64,000 nucleotides of DNA from Silurus meridionalis (taxonomy: Eukaryota > Chordata > Actinopteri > Siluriformes > Siluridae). Positions 13,127 through 23,118 of this stretch are shown piece after piece (the first letter of the stretch is position 1; each line of letters starts with the position of its first letter). Below the pieces are notes generated by a model. The model made no database searches, was not told the DNA's origin, and saw nothing but the letters and a program-made list of their open reading frames with translations. The position numbers were made by a program, and so were the translations under genes. The stretch is from NCBI RefSeq assembly GCF_014805685.1, contig NC_060909.1:1125792-1189791 (forward strand). The letters run 5' to 3'.

Positions 13127-13163
<37 letters not shown>

Positions 13164-13187
13164 ACCCACCCTGTTAGAGAACATCCT

Positions 13188-13286
<99 letters not shown>

Positions 13287-13613
13287 ACCGATGGCTACAT
13301 TTCCCTTTCATTTGTAATTTAAATATCTTCCTACAGGGAATATAAACAAATAAATAAACAAATAAATCAAATCAATGTGCTGAACCACTACATTTACACT
13401 GTAGAATAAAAAGCCTATTGCACTCAGTTCTACATTATTTATTATTGTCTGGGAAATAAACTGCCTCCTGTTCGAGAAATACACTGTGCTTTTATATAAA
13501 GTACAGGACATTATAGATCTTTATATTAGAGGTGTAACAGTACACAGTTTAGTTATTTTCTTTCTTTTTTAAAATAAAATACATGCAAGGTATAGATTAT
13601 ATATATATTGTAT

Positions 13614-13681
<68 letters not shown>

Positions 13682-16600
13682 AATGAATTCATCAAATTAA
13701 TACACTTTATATTAATTAAATAGGCACAAATTTAATCTATTACATTTAATTACAATAAATAAATAAAATGAAATAAAGGCGGGAACTAAAACTCGTGTTC
13801 TGCCATTTAAAACGTTCGGGAGGAAACGTTAACGTTCCACGTGTAAAACTCTACAGAAAGAGAAAAAGCTGCACCACTAATATATATTTCCGTATGCACG
13901 TGTATAATCCCCTGTCCCCCTTCTCCTTTTTCTTCTTTCTGGACCTGCCTGATTTATCCTATGCCCTATATTTGGATCCTCACTTCTGCTGAAGAAGGTT
14001 CCACATCACCAGCTTAAAGAGCCATGATGTTACTATGGAGATTTAAACGGCTTTGGAGTGAAATCAATATAAACAGTTTGCTACAACAGCTTGAGGCTGC
14101 GATCATCATGGAAGGTTTTACACTCAAGTCTCCATCAGTTAATCAGTGATGGAACTATAATGAACGGACATTCGGAGTCACACAGAAGACGATGGGATTC
14201 TTCTTCGGATCATCTCATCACTGTCACTAGTGGCTCTCATTAGGAGCAAACTAACAGGGACTCATTTATGATGCTAAAATTAATATTCACAATCTATTTC
14301 ATTCTGTAAAGCAACTTTAGGACGATGTTCATTGTTAACAGCAGATATTTTTCACCTAATGACCAAGAAATACTGAAGCTTCTAGTGTTCAGACATCGTT
14401 TCAGCCCTGACCAACAATGTTCCAATTTAAAGATTTCTAATTGCCATGGCAGCCGAGAACACGATCCTGTTTATAGAGCAGACTCTCGAATCTTTTTGTA
14501 CAAAAAGGTCTATAAATTTAGACATTTTACACCTGATCCAGTCGTTAAAATTCACTTTGACATAAAAAACGTATAATATAATTCAAGATAAAGACGCATC
14601 ACAATTCAGAGCCTCTTAACAGCTTCACATTGATCTAATATGATGAACGCATGCGCTCTCACACACACACACACACACACGTACGTTGCTGGGTGTTGTC
14701 CAAGCAAGCATTCCACCCCACAATGCACGCTCATCCTCCATCTCCCTTTCCATCTCTCTTACAATCTCCACACGAGCAACAACACGGACGATAAACCGCT
14801 TCGAATTACATCCACTGACGTCCCAAAGACTCATTTTTACCTGATCCTCTCGTTATTACAGATTACTGATAGGATTGAATGATCATCTTTAATATGGTCA
14901 TCAGAGGCTGTGAACAAGCGACTGGAGCACATCACCACGGGGTTTAAAGGCCCTGAGCTGCAGCTGGAGCTAATCACGACATTATGAAATAAAAAAATAA
15001 AAAAAACGCATGTCGGAACGTCGAGGGAAAAATAATCAATGGCAAGGTGATGTGACACAAGCGGGGTTGCAAATTTCAAGACTGGAAACTTTCCATGGGA
15101 ATTAACAGGAATAACGCGAATAAACTGGGAATTTACAGAATTGCAGGTTGGACAGTAACAGGGAACTTAAACAGTTAAATGTTGTCTATCCTGCAGGATC
15201 ATGGTATCTGATACTGATAGGGTATCAAAACTTTTAGTTTTGTAACCCACCACTAGATGGCAGCACGACGCTGCACGCACACTCACAGGGAGCACAAACC
15301 TTCATAAGTCAGTGTACCGCAAAACATCATCCTGTGTAGATCAGAAACCGTGCAACTGGCGCTTTTCTGACCACATGTGTTACCACGTCTGCATTTCTGA
15401 CCACGTGTGCACTCAGTCACCGAGCAGCTCACACGCGAGTTCCTTACTGGAAACGACATGATCTCACTTCCGCACCCAACCTACTCACCAGTAGGCTTTG
15501 CATTTGGGCTCCTGCGGACTTCACAGACTTCCAGAACACGTTCCAACATTCCGATTTAAAAAAAAATAAATAAATAAAATTAAAAAAAAGGTACTTCCTC
15601 GTCTCCAAACTGTTTGATACCATCTCATAGGTGAGGTGATGATACCTGGGGAGCAGTCAGTGTTCACATTCATATTAAAAGGTGTTGAGATCAGAGCTCT
15701 ATAGCAGGAGAGCATCCACTCAAACCCACATAAAGCAGATCTTCATGGAGCTGGTGCTTTGTGGGTCTTCTGGTTCATGCTACCGCATCCAAATACCAGC
15801 TTTGGTGCACAAATGGCTGGAAAAGTCAGGTCTCTCAATACTTGTGCATAGAGTGTAGATACATAAAGCACACGATGCTTGTTTAGGTTCATAAAACAGA
15901 AAAAAAAACCCTGCTGAAATGTTCAGGCTGGTTGAGAAAAATTAATAAATCATTGAAATAATTTTAGGCATGGCACCATCACCCTGCGGTGCACAGCGAG
16001 AGCACGGTCACGAGCTGGACATCGAATCTCTCCACATGCTGAATTATTAGTGAATTGAATCGTAGCTAAAATGAGTCTGAAACGAGGAATAGATCCGTAT
16101 GGAGAAGCTGCTGTAGTGCTGCTCTGCCTGCCTTCTGTGTGAAGCCTCTTGTTTTATTTACACTGTTTCCTGATGGAGCAGAGACGAACCAAACGACAAA
16201 AAGGTGGAAAAAAAGGAAAAGAGGCTGAAGAGCAGAACACTGCAGGGGCTTGAGCAGCTGTGGGTGAAATGTTGCTAATTTGGAAAATCATACTTGGAAT
16301 TAACTGGCGGTTTTGCAGCTGGTTGCTTGGACTGGTTTTGTGTATCGCATTTAACATTTTAGGGGTTTTCAAAAATATCTGGACAAATCTGAGATGTGTC
16401 TAATGTGCATACCTGGTTAAAGGTGTACATGATCAAGTTTAAGTTGCTGCTCTGAGGGAAAGCGCCAAGTAGACTACAGGCCTCAAGAGCATTTAGTTAT
16501 AGATGGACAGTGTGTGCAAGAAACCGATTCAAAAGATCCAAAAGACACAGATTTAAAAGATTCAGAAAAAGTTTTAGAAGATTATTCAGAAATGCAGGCA

Positions 16601-16781
16601 GGAAAATGAAGTGTTATCGCTGATTCAGTGTCTCGTACTTTGTATGCGATTTTTTCTAAATGCAATGTGAACAAAGTTCCCATGGAGTGCAAACATGAAA
16701 ATCTCTAAGGAATGTATTACTTCAGATCAGATTCTACCTCTGTGTCAGGGGTGTCTGATCTTATCCTCAAAGGGCCGATGT

Positions 16782-16832
<51 letters not shown>

Positions 16833-16944
16833 AGTTTTCATTCCAGTCATGTTAAGAGACACACCCAATAACCAATTAAAAGTGAAGAACAATTGATATG
16901 AACAGGTTGAATAAGGTGTGGCTCTTTGTTTGAATAGAAATCTC

Positions 16945-17004
<60 letters not shown>

Positions 17005-19556
17005 CTTTGGTCCTCGCTTCATCTTGACACCTGATGCAATATCATGCGGTGTTCATGATGTGATAATAGAATCTGGTCACGGAGGAAACACGCAGAGACG
17101 AATATTCCTGAGTGAACATCATACTGATCATCCAGAGTTTTAGCGTAATGTGAAAACAAATGCAGTGTAAACAGCTGGAACCAGTAAAAAGCCATTCTCG
17201 ATAAACGCTATTAGAAAGTGTGCAGGGAAATGCACTTAGCAGAGATTCTAGAGAAACGTTTATTCTGATGACGAATCCCTCAGTGTGTGCAAGAGAGAGA
17301 TTTCCAGCCATGTGTGGTTCTCCTGTTTCCAAACCTGTGTCAGGTTGGAGTGGAAGATCTTCTGCTATAGAGCTGCACCCCAGGCCTCCTTGCCTCAACT
17401 ACATCAGTACCTGAATGAGCACAAATCTCCACAAAATCTAGTGGAACATCTTTCCAGAAGAGTGGAGCTTATTATACAAGCAAATGGGGACTAAATGTGG
17501 AAGATGAGGAAAGACTCGTGTGGTGTTTTGCAGGGTAAAGTCCAGAGTTACAGCTCAGCAGATCTGATCCAAGTAGGTCACATATTAGCATGTCTAAAGG
17601 CCACGGTGATTTTAACAGAGACAAGCAGAGAAAACAGACTCGGATCTGAGGAAGTGAGCAGGTTGAAGAAAAAGGAGAAGAAAAATAAGTTCTCACATTA
17701 AAAACCACGAGGAAAAGAAAACTGTGGCTTGGGTGTTTTTCAGGACTTCTACTCAGCCATGGTGTCTTTATATTTTCCTTAATGTTTTCAGTTCGTTTAA
17801 TTTTTTATCACAAAAACAGTCCTCATTAATATTAATAACTTGATTAATATCTTTATTAGCACTGGGGCTGAAAATTTCCTCGATGCTCCATTTAGTCCAT
17901 TTAACTACACACAGAGCACCGTGTTTCCCCACGGACCGTGATTACTGACGCACCACCTGCTAAACTCTGGAGTGCTCTGGACAGGTAAACACTACAGAAG
18001 CCCATTTCCAACACATAAATAAATACAAATATAAAATAAATGAAGTTTGCCCAATTTTCCTTGCAGTTCCGACTTTATTTCACCAATCAGCAGCGTCACT
18101 CCTCTGTAGTGCCAGAAAGTTTTTACACGTGAAAATGAAATCAGCTCCAATCAGTAGAATTGTATGATATTAAACTGATCCTCTGATCCCTGGAGAGAAC
18201 TCTGTCTAACAATCAGCTCTGGAGGAGACGGAACAAGTCTGATGAAGCAGAGGAGCCTCGTTCATACACCAACAGCTTCACAACATGGACCAGAAGTGTC
18301 GGAAGTTTTACGAGAAATTGAGGAAATAAAGTCGGAATTGTGAGAAAAAGTCTGAGCGCTGCGTAGAGAGCGAGAGAGAGAATTTGAGAAGTCAGGATTA
18401 ACGAGTTAAAACCACGAAAAACAAAAAAGCGTCAACGCGGAAATTGCTAGAAAACACAGGAAATGTACACAAACACACCCTCATGTTCATGTATACAACA
18501 ACAACAAAAACACAACATGGGGGTTACAATTCACCAAACACAACCATCACCACTGAATCATCACCTGAAGCACAATGATCTGCAGTGTTCACTACACCTG
18601 GTGCAGGTGCAGAAGGTAAACCTGTCAAATGAGCAATAAACCAATTAACCAATAAACACCATTACACAACTACAGTCCATCAGCAACCAGAGGAAACATC
18701 ACACTATAGATCAGCGGTCATCACTTCCACCTGTCAGACTCTTCACATGAACATTACACACCTGAAACATTTGATCACAAGAAAAATATGGACGTGTTTA
18801 CCGAAGATTAAACAGCTGTATAAAAGGCCAGATGTTCAAAGTCAAGGCCGCCTCCTAATCCTCAGTGTAGAGCGTTAACAGGACTGCTGGGGGATTCATT
18901 CACACTAACCCAAAAGCAAAGGAGTAACTTTAGACATTTGACCAACAAGAAGTTCAGCAGATGTTCCCTCAAAAAAACTCAAACCCTCAAAATCCCCTCA
19001 GAGTCCCATCAGAGAACATTAGACCTCCATCAAAAACATTGGAGGCATTTAGAGCTCTATCAGACCACCATCAAAACATTGGAGGCCCTCAAAGCCCCTC
19101 ACAGCACATCAAATAATCCTGAATCCTAACCCGCTATTTCACCGCACAACCCCGCGATGATGTGGAGCTGAAGCGGGTTCCTCAAACTAACATACATCGT
19201 TCATTACACTATAAAGAACCGTGCAGAGAGGAAATGAGAACTGGCCGGTTCCCTGGAGAAGAACCCCTGAGGAACCCTGGCCTGAACTATGCAGGAACGT
19301 TAGCATGAGCCTGACGCTAGCTTCATCTTAGCATTAGCATTAGCAGGTGTCATCAGGCAGGCACGATGACGAACAATTTTTTTTCACGCCCGCTCACAAA
19401 ACAAAAGAAAATAAATGATAAAATAATCCGCACTGCTCGCTTTCTGTCCGCGGAGCCCGACTCCTGTGCGCGGTTCCCCTCCACGCTGCAGCGGTTACCT
19501 TTGTGATTGAGTCCGGAATGATTCTGAAGCCTGAAACTGCTCTCCACCTCCGCCAT
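5681..19556 (-). CDS. atl2: Atlastin GTPase (atlastin-2-like), complete, 13 coding exons
   Basis: Atlastins are dynamin-like GTPases that fuse endoplasmic reticulum tubules. Coding exons in transcript order: 19499-19556, 12860-13116, 11943-12077, 11689-11793, 11313-11363, 11129-11185, 10952-11044, 9756-9894, 9394-9521, 9250-9306, 9076-9147, 7114-7545, 5681-5791. All have GT/AG borders and compatible phases, giving 564 codons plus stop (human ATL2 is about 583). Seen: P-loop GAFRKGKS (residues 85-92), [11 protein letters not shown] (124-134), DTQG (157-160), RDW (228-230), the three-helix region, two membrane hairpin segments (about 460-478 and 484-503), an amphipathic segment [18 protein letters not shown], and a C-terminal KKKN that fits a KKXX ER-retrieval signal. 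The start MAEVESS is chosen because human ATL2 also begins MAE; an in-frame ATG at 19590-19592 is possible. The sequence fits ATL2 better than ATL1 or ATL3. Introns hold many transposon remnants. Confidence 0.93.
6046..6826 (+). mobile_element. Tc1-derived non-autonomous element, copy A (composite)
   Basis: It begins ACAAAAGTATTGGGACACCT and ends with the complementary GGTGTCCACAAACTTTTGTC. The interior reads [11 protein letters not shown], a relic of the Tc1 HDNDPKH catalytic region. A second partial copy seems joined after about 6690. It sits in the last atl2 intron. Confidence 0.8.
7620..7905 (-). mobile_element. Short hAT-like MITE
   Basis: Read on the minus strand it starts GTAGGGTTGCAAATTCCAGG and continues into AACTTTCCATGGGAA, a widespread fish MITE pattern. 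Another fragment lies at 15062-15190. The class is assigned from memory of similar repeats and is uncertain. Confidence 0.5.
8040..8330 (+). mobile_element. Tc1-type transposase remnant
   Basis: It shares the order of motifs with 3843-4085: a GGTGGTGGGGGTATC stretch, ACTGATGGACTGGTCAC, then CAACAGGACAATAAACC. Frame breaks prevent coding. It lies in an atl2 intron. Confidence 0.6.
8415..8790 (-). mobile_element. Tc1 transposase fragment
   Basis: The minus strand encodes [20 protein letters not shown] and then [19 protein letters not shown], matching the middle of Tc1 transposases up to the second catalytic Asp region. Both ends are missing. Confidence 0.75.
9900..10645. mobile_element. Non-autonomous DNA transposon in an atl2 intron
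   Basis: The left end AGTGTTGGATGAAGTA is mirrored by the complement of the right end, TACTTCATTACTGTCCGACAC written on the minus strand as AGTGT-GGAC. The interior is AT-rich with no transposase. Length is about 745 bases. The family is not identified with certainty. Confidence 0.55.
10837..10880. repeat. Pyrimidine-rich CCCT/CTCT simple repeat
   Basis: Short CCTCCCTCTC-type array in the atl2 intron, about 70 bases from the donor of exon 10952-11044. Confidence 0.7.
11794..11884. repeat. (CA)n microsatellite abutting an atl2 splice acceptor
   Basis: About 90 bases of near-pure CA. On the minus strand this is (TG)n running straight into TAG, the acceptor of exon 11689-11793, so no ordinary polypyrimidine tract separates them. 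Confidence 0.95.
12195..12390 (+). mobile_element. Tc1-derived non-autonomous element, copy L (short)
   Basis: It starts AAAAGTACTGGTGCATCTTA and ends CAGGCGTCCACAAACTTTTG, with an A-rich replaced interior. Same family as 6046-6826. Confidence 0.65.
12455..12785 (+). repeat. Unclassified interspersed repeat, copy 1
   Basis: TAGTTTTTCCGG, CATTACGAGAG, GACCTCTAGGGGCGAATCAC and TTTTACATACA recur in the same order at 30795-31170, and part of them inverted at 28630-28815. It looks like a non-coding DNA transposon; the family was not recognised. Confidence 0.6.
13124..13284. repeat. (CA)n double microsatellite upstream of atl2 exon 2
   Basis: Two CA arrays (about 13127-13160 and 13190-13284) are separated by a CCACC-rich spacer. 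On the minus strand the TG run ends about ten bases before the acceptor of exon 12860-13116. Confidence 0.95.
13290..15060. other. atl2 intron 1, mostly unrecognised
   Basis: It contains a (TA)n tract at about 13615-13674, a short CA tract at 14660-14682 and AT-rich sequence. I see no exon, RNA gene or named repeat in the remainder. Confidence 0.4.
15062..15190 (+). mobile_element. hAT-like MITE fragment, copy 2
   Basis: Begins GGGGTTGCAAATTTCAAGAC then AACTTTCCATGGGAATTAAC, matching the minus-strand reading of 7620-7905. Confidence 0.45.
15212..15628 (+). mobile_element. Degenerate mariner element, copy 2
   Basis: The left end GGTATCAAAACTTTTAGTTT and right end AAACTGTTTGATACCATCTC are inverted relatives. 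The interior shares CTAGATGGCAGCACGA, CACAGGGAGCAC and CATCATCCTGTGTA with the copy at 1098-1495. It lies in atl2 intron 1. Confidence 0.7.
15630..15860 (-). mobile_element. Tc1-derived non-autonomous element, copy H (fragment)
   Basis: Inverted fragment of the family: AGTCAGTGTTCACATTCAT, AAGCAGATCTTCATGGAGCT, CTGGAAAAGTCAGGT and TACTTGTGCATAGAGTGTAG. It directly follows the mariner remnant, so the two may be nested. Confidence 0.65.
15861..16780. other. atl2 intron 1, nothing recognised
   Basis: No coding exon, RNA gene or named repeat seen. Chance ORFs only. Confidence 0.35.
16785..17003. repeat. Paired (TG)n and (CA)n microsatellites
   Basis: A TG tract at 16785-16827 and a CA tract at 16948-17002 lie about 120 bases apart in inverted orientation, so the RNA could in principle fold into a long stem. 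Confidence 0.85.
17307..17500 (+). mobile_element. Tc1-derived non-autonomous element, copy B (middle part)
   Basis: TGGAGTGGAAGATCTTCTGC, TGCACCCCAGGCCTCC, CATCAGTACCTGA, AATCTAGTGGAACATC and CAGAAGAGTGGAG occur in the family order. Both termini are lost. Confidence 0.65.
17501..19350. other. atl2 intron 1, near the first exon
   Basis: No further exon recognised. A short imperfect repeat at about 18960-19115 contains ACATTGGAGGC twice and several CCCTCA and CCATCA words. No tRNA or other RNA gene seen. Confidence 0.35.
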
Positions 19557-19760
19557 CTTTAACTCCCCCCTCCCTCTCCCCTCGCGCTTCATAATAATCC
19601 TGCTCCTATGACGTCAGCACGGCTCGAGCTCGGGGTGGACACGTGCCTGCCGCGTCCACGGGGTGAAGAGATGGGGGTGTCCGCTATCCCTCGACCCTGC
19701 TGAATAAGCGTAGCAACGTCGTTTATTAACAGTGGCGTATGAATATATAAACATGTCTGT
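19557..19760 (-). promoter_or_regulatory. atl2: atl2 promoter region, GC-rich, with CRE
   Basis: The sequence just upstream of the atl2 start codon is GC- and CpG-rich compared with its AT-rich surroundings (about 19560-19690), as expected of a vertebrate housekeeping promoter. It contains a perfect CRE palindrome TGACGTCA at 19609-19616, about 53 bases from the ATG. No TATA box is placed where expected. The transcription start is not determined. Confidence 0.55.
19609..19616. promoter_or_regulatory. Cyclic-AMP response element TGACGTCA
   Basis: Exact palindromic CREB/ATF consensus within the CpG-rich 5' flank of atl2. CREs are typical of CpG promoters within about 200 bases of the start; occupancy is inferred only. 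Confidence 0.6.
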
Positions 19761-19799
19761 CGTATCATAACATCTTTGTATTTAAACCGTTTGACCAAC

Positions 19800-20140
19800 T
19801 GCTCGACTTTCTGGCTTTTAAAATCTCTTAATTTAGGAGGTTACACTCCCCCATTTTAGTTCTCAGTGAGATCATCCGTTTCCATAGCGAGCGCCAATCA
19901 AATCGCGACGGAGTACATGAACGTGATTCAAATATGGCGTGTCGAGTGTCAGCATGTACACACACACGCGCGCGCGCTTATTTTATTTATTTCTTAACTT
20001 TTTTGAATTGTTGCATGGTAGCTTTCACTCCGATGTTATATTTACACGTATCTATTTATCACAGTTGTATGTCCCAGAAATGATATTACACATACACCAT
20101 ACATAAATAAACACAATATTTATAACTATGATGACTTAAA
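19800..20140. other. Intergenic, nothing recognised
   Basis: Includes a short CA/CG alternating run at about 19958-19978 (ACACACGCGCGCGCGC), potentially Z-DNA forming. No gene seen upstream of atl2 on either strand. Confidence 0.4.
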
Positions 20141-20141
20141 G

Positions 20142-20147
20142 TGAACC

Positions 20148-20209
<62 letters not shown>

Positions 20210-20265
20210 ATCTGTCTATCTTTCTGTCTGTCTGTCTGCTCTTTTCTAAGTTCTTTATCTATCTA

Positions 20266-20304
<39 letters not shown>

Positions 20305-20308
20305 GCTC

Positions 20309-20346
<38 letters not shown>

Positions 20347-20411
20347 GTCTATCTGTCTATCTGTCTGTCTGTCTATCTTTCTGTCTGTCTGTCTGCTCTT
20401 TTCTAAGTTCT

Positions 20412-20500
<89 letters not shown>
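20142..20500. repeat. Compound (TATC)n/(TGTC)n array with internal duplication
   Basis: About 360 bases of TATC and TGTC units. The non-repeat word GCTCTTTTCTAAGTTCTTTA occurs twice, at 20238 and 20395, showing a 157-base higher-order duplication. The 128-residue leucine/serine/tyrosine-rich ORF over it is a by-product. Confidence 0.95.
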
Positions 20501-20640
20501 GCACAGCAAACAGGGGGGCAGATGTAAGTGACATTAGGTAAAAACCTTAAGCACAACCAGGACATTAAAATAATTCCTCTCTCACTGTGTATCGTAATCA
20601 AACAAAACAGTGATAGTGATGAGTTCTGGGATGAGCTCTG

Positions 20641-20704
20641 GATAATAATAATAATAATAATAATTATTATTATTATTGTTATTATTATTATTATTATTAT
20701 TATA
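20641..20704. repeat. (ATA)n to (ATT)n inverted trinucleotide tract
   Basis: TAA units switch to TTA units in the middle, so the array is a near-perfect inverted repeat that could form a hairpin. Confidence 0.9.
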
Positions 20705-21798
20705 GCAGCAGTTCAGGTAAAAGTCTAGATGATCCAGCTGAGAGATCGTGTACAGGGTTGAGGTCAGCTGCATTTCAGCTGGTCAGCAATAATCGGTTTG
20801 ACTGTATGCAGTCAAGTACTGGTTTAATAAAAAGTGTATGTAAACAAGTTCTAAATATCTTACAAAATGTATAAAAGCTGACAATGTATTACAGTTTATA
20901 AGTTTATAATGCCCAAACCAAATCAAATCTTGGAAAGTTTAGATGAGATCTCCAACATGATCTATGCACCATGGTGTCCTGGCTTCAGGTTAATTAATCA
21001 GATCAGAAGAGTATAAAGGCAAACTGAACAGAGCTAAAATTATTCTTTATTTTTATATAAATCAGGAAATAAACAGATATGATGTGTTAACCATTTAGGG
21101 TCTAAAGTCTACAGTCCTTACTATATAAGGAAACAGGATCAATACTGTAGAACAGGTCATCAGACAGGAAGTCATGTGTACTGCACAAGCCACCGTACTC
21201 ACACTGTATAAACATTACAGAAATTACACATGCTGTATATCGAAGGATTATGTGATTAGAAAAAACAAGAGTGAGTCCCTCTTAATATTTCCAAACAGGT
21301 AATAATGACTTTGTGTAAACTGTGAAAAAATGCCTTGAGGCACATTTAACTACGAAAAAAAGAGTTTTCTGGTGTGATAAACTGATTTTAAAGCTATGAT
21401 AAATATGTGGCCTGTGAAACCAGTATTCCTCCCACTAAGTAAACTGTACGCAGTCAGTTATCATATCTGATCGTCTCAAGGACAAAAACACTCCAGAGGG
21501 CACATGAGTTCTGGGAAAGACACCAGCAGGACTGCAGAGAGAACTGCACTGAGAACCAGCACCAGTAGTATTGTGGCTTCCATCCACAGTCCCCATGACA
21601 TGTGACCTATTTTATGTAAAAATCAGGGGACTGGTTTGGAAATGTTACACGCAGGGGGATAAGTAAATGTGCCAGATAGGAGTGTTTGTGCAACTTTCTA
21701 CAGCAAGGTTAATAATAAAATGTTAAACATCCTGCAGTGTGTCAGACTAAAACTCTCACGTGCTGCTTCCAGGGAGCCAATATGTCTACTACATACAG

Positions 21799-21831
<33 letters not shown>

Positions 21832-22082
21832 AAAAGAGGAAAAAGAAAATGCAAAGAAATAATACAGAGGTATAAACCAGAGGAGTACAAATAACAAACA
21901 GCAAGTGTAGGAAAGAGTATTTAAATATATACTATATATATATATGTATGTGTGTGTGTGTGTGTGTGTATGTGTGTTTATATATAATATAATATATAAA
22001 ATAAAATAATAAATAATATATGATAAATATATGTATATGTTTATTGTTTTAATTGTAATTTATTATTATTATTATAATTATA

Positions 22083-22121
<39 letters not shown>

Positions 22122-22737
22122 ATTATTATAATTATTATTATTATATAGTATTAATAGAACAGCTGACTGGTGAACTAAATAACAATATTTTGGTTAATAA
22201 AGTTGAGTTAGTGTTGTTGTATCTGTCTGTTCCTCCTGTAATCTGTGTGTGTGTGGAATCTGGCAGCATTTGTATCATGTTAGTCAGAAGATATGTTTAG
22301 AGATAAAGTCTTAGATTAGCTTCTGTAAATTTACGCTGGAAGTCAATCACATAAATCTTCTCTCAGGAATCTGCTTTAAACCACATGTCAAAATTCTGGA
22401 TAATTCAGTTAAATTCTATTCTATTTGTACAGTGTTTTTTTTTTAAACACAGAACAATATCATGAATAAGCTTTTTTTTATAAATAAAGAATGAATGTTT
22501 TAAATGGACTCCTTTTCAACGCTATTCCTATACGTTTATCCCTAATGAATGAGGAATCACATTAAAAATAGATCCAGTCCTCATCCTCAACACCAAACAC
22601 TCATTCATTAGTTATATCATTATTGAGGTTAAAATCTGTTCACCGATGGAGACACAATGTTCTCAGGAGAGACTCCACTACATTACATCACTACTCTGAC
22701 TTAGACATGACGGTAAATAAAATACATCACTCTTCTA
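20705..22737. other. Intergenic AT-rich stretch between atl2 and the SLC22 gene
   Basis: Contains (TA)n at about 21799-21826, a mixed TA/TG tract at 21925-22030 and an (ATT)n tract at 22057-22146. No gene or named transposon recognised. Confidence 0.45.
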
Positions 22738-23118
22738 CACTATAAAGACAAAAGTATTGGGACACCTGACTTTTCCAGCCACAATCTTGTTAGCACAAAC
22801 AAGCTTGTGTAGGACGTCTTTGGATTGTGGTGCATGTTATTTTTCCAGACCCAAACCTGTTCCAGCATGAAGATGCCCCTGTGCACAAATCAAGCTCCAT
22901 GAAGATCTGCTTTATATGGGTTGGAGAGGAAGATCTCCTGCTGTAGAGCTGTAAACCCTTTTGAACAGGAGGAATGTGAGCTCTGACTGCACCCCAGGCC
23001 TCCTCACTGAGCACAAAATCTCCACAAAATCTAATGGAACATCTTCTCAATAAAGTGAAAGTAAAAAAACAGTACTAATCTTTTGGTCAGCAGTCCACAA
23101 ACTTTCGAGCACAGTAAA
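22738..23118 (+). mobile_element. Tc1-derived non-autonomous element, copy C
   Basis: Left end ACTATAAAGACAAAAGTATT and right end CAGTCCACAAACTTTCG. The interior has CCTGTTCCAGCATGAAGATG, CTGCTTTATATGGGTTGG and CTGACTGCACCCCAGGCC in the family order. Confidence 0.8.

Noticed and set aside
19353..19592. Upstream in-frame ATG at 19590-19592 as the atl2 start
   Set aside because: It would add 12 residues (MKREGRGRGELK) not seen in ATL2; the ATG at 19554-19556 gives the family-like MAE start. It cannot be fully excluded.
20141..20527. 128-residue ORF rich in Leu-Ser-Ile-Tyr
   Set aside because: It is a translation of the TATC/TGTC array; length and composition follow from the repeat.
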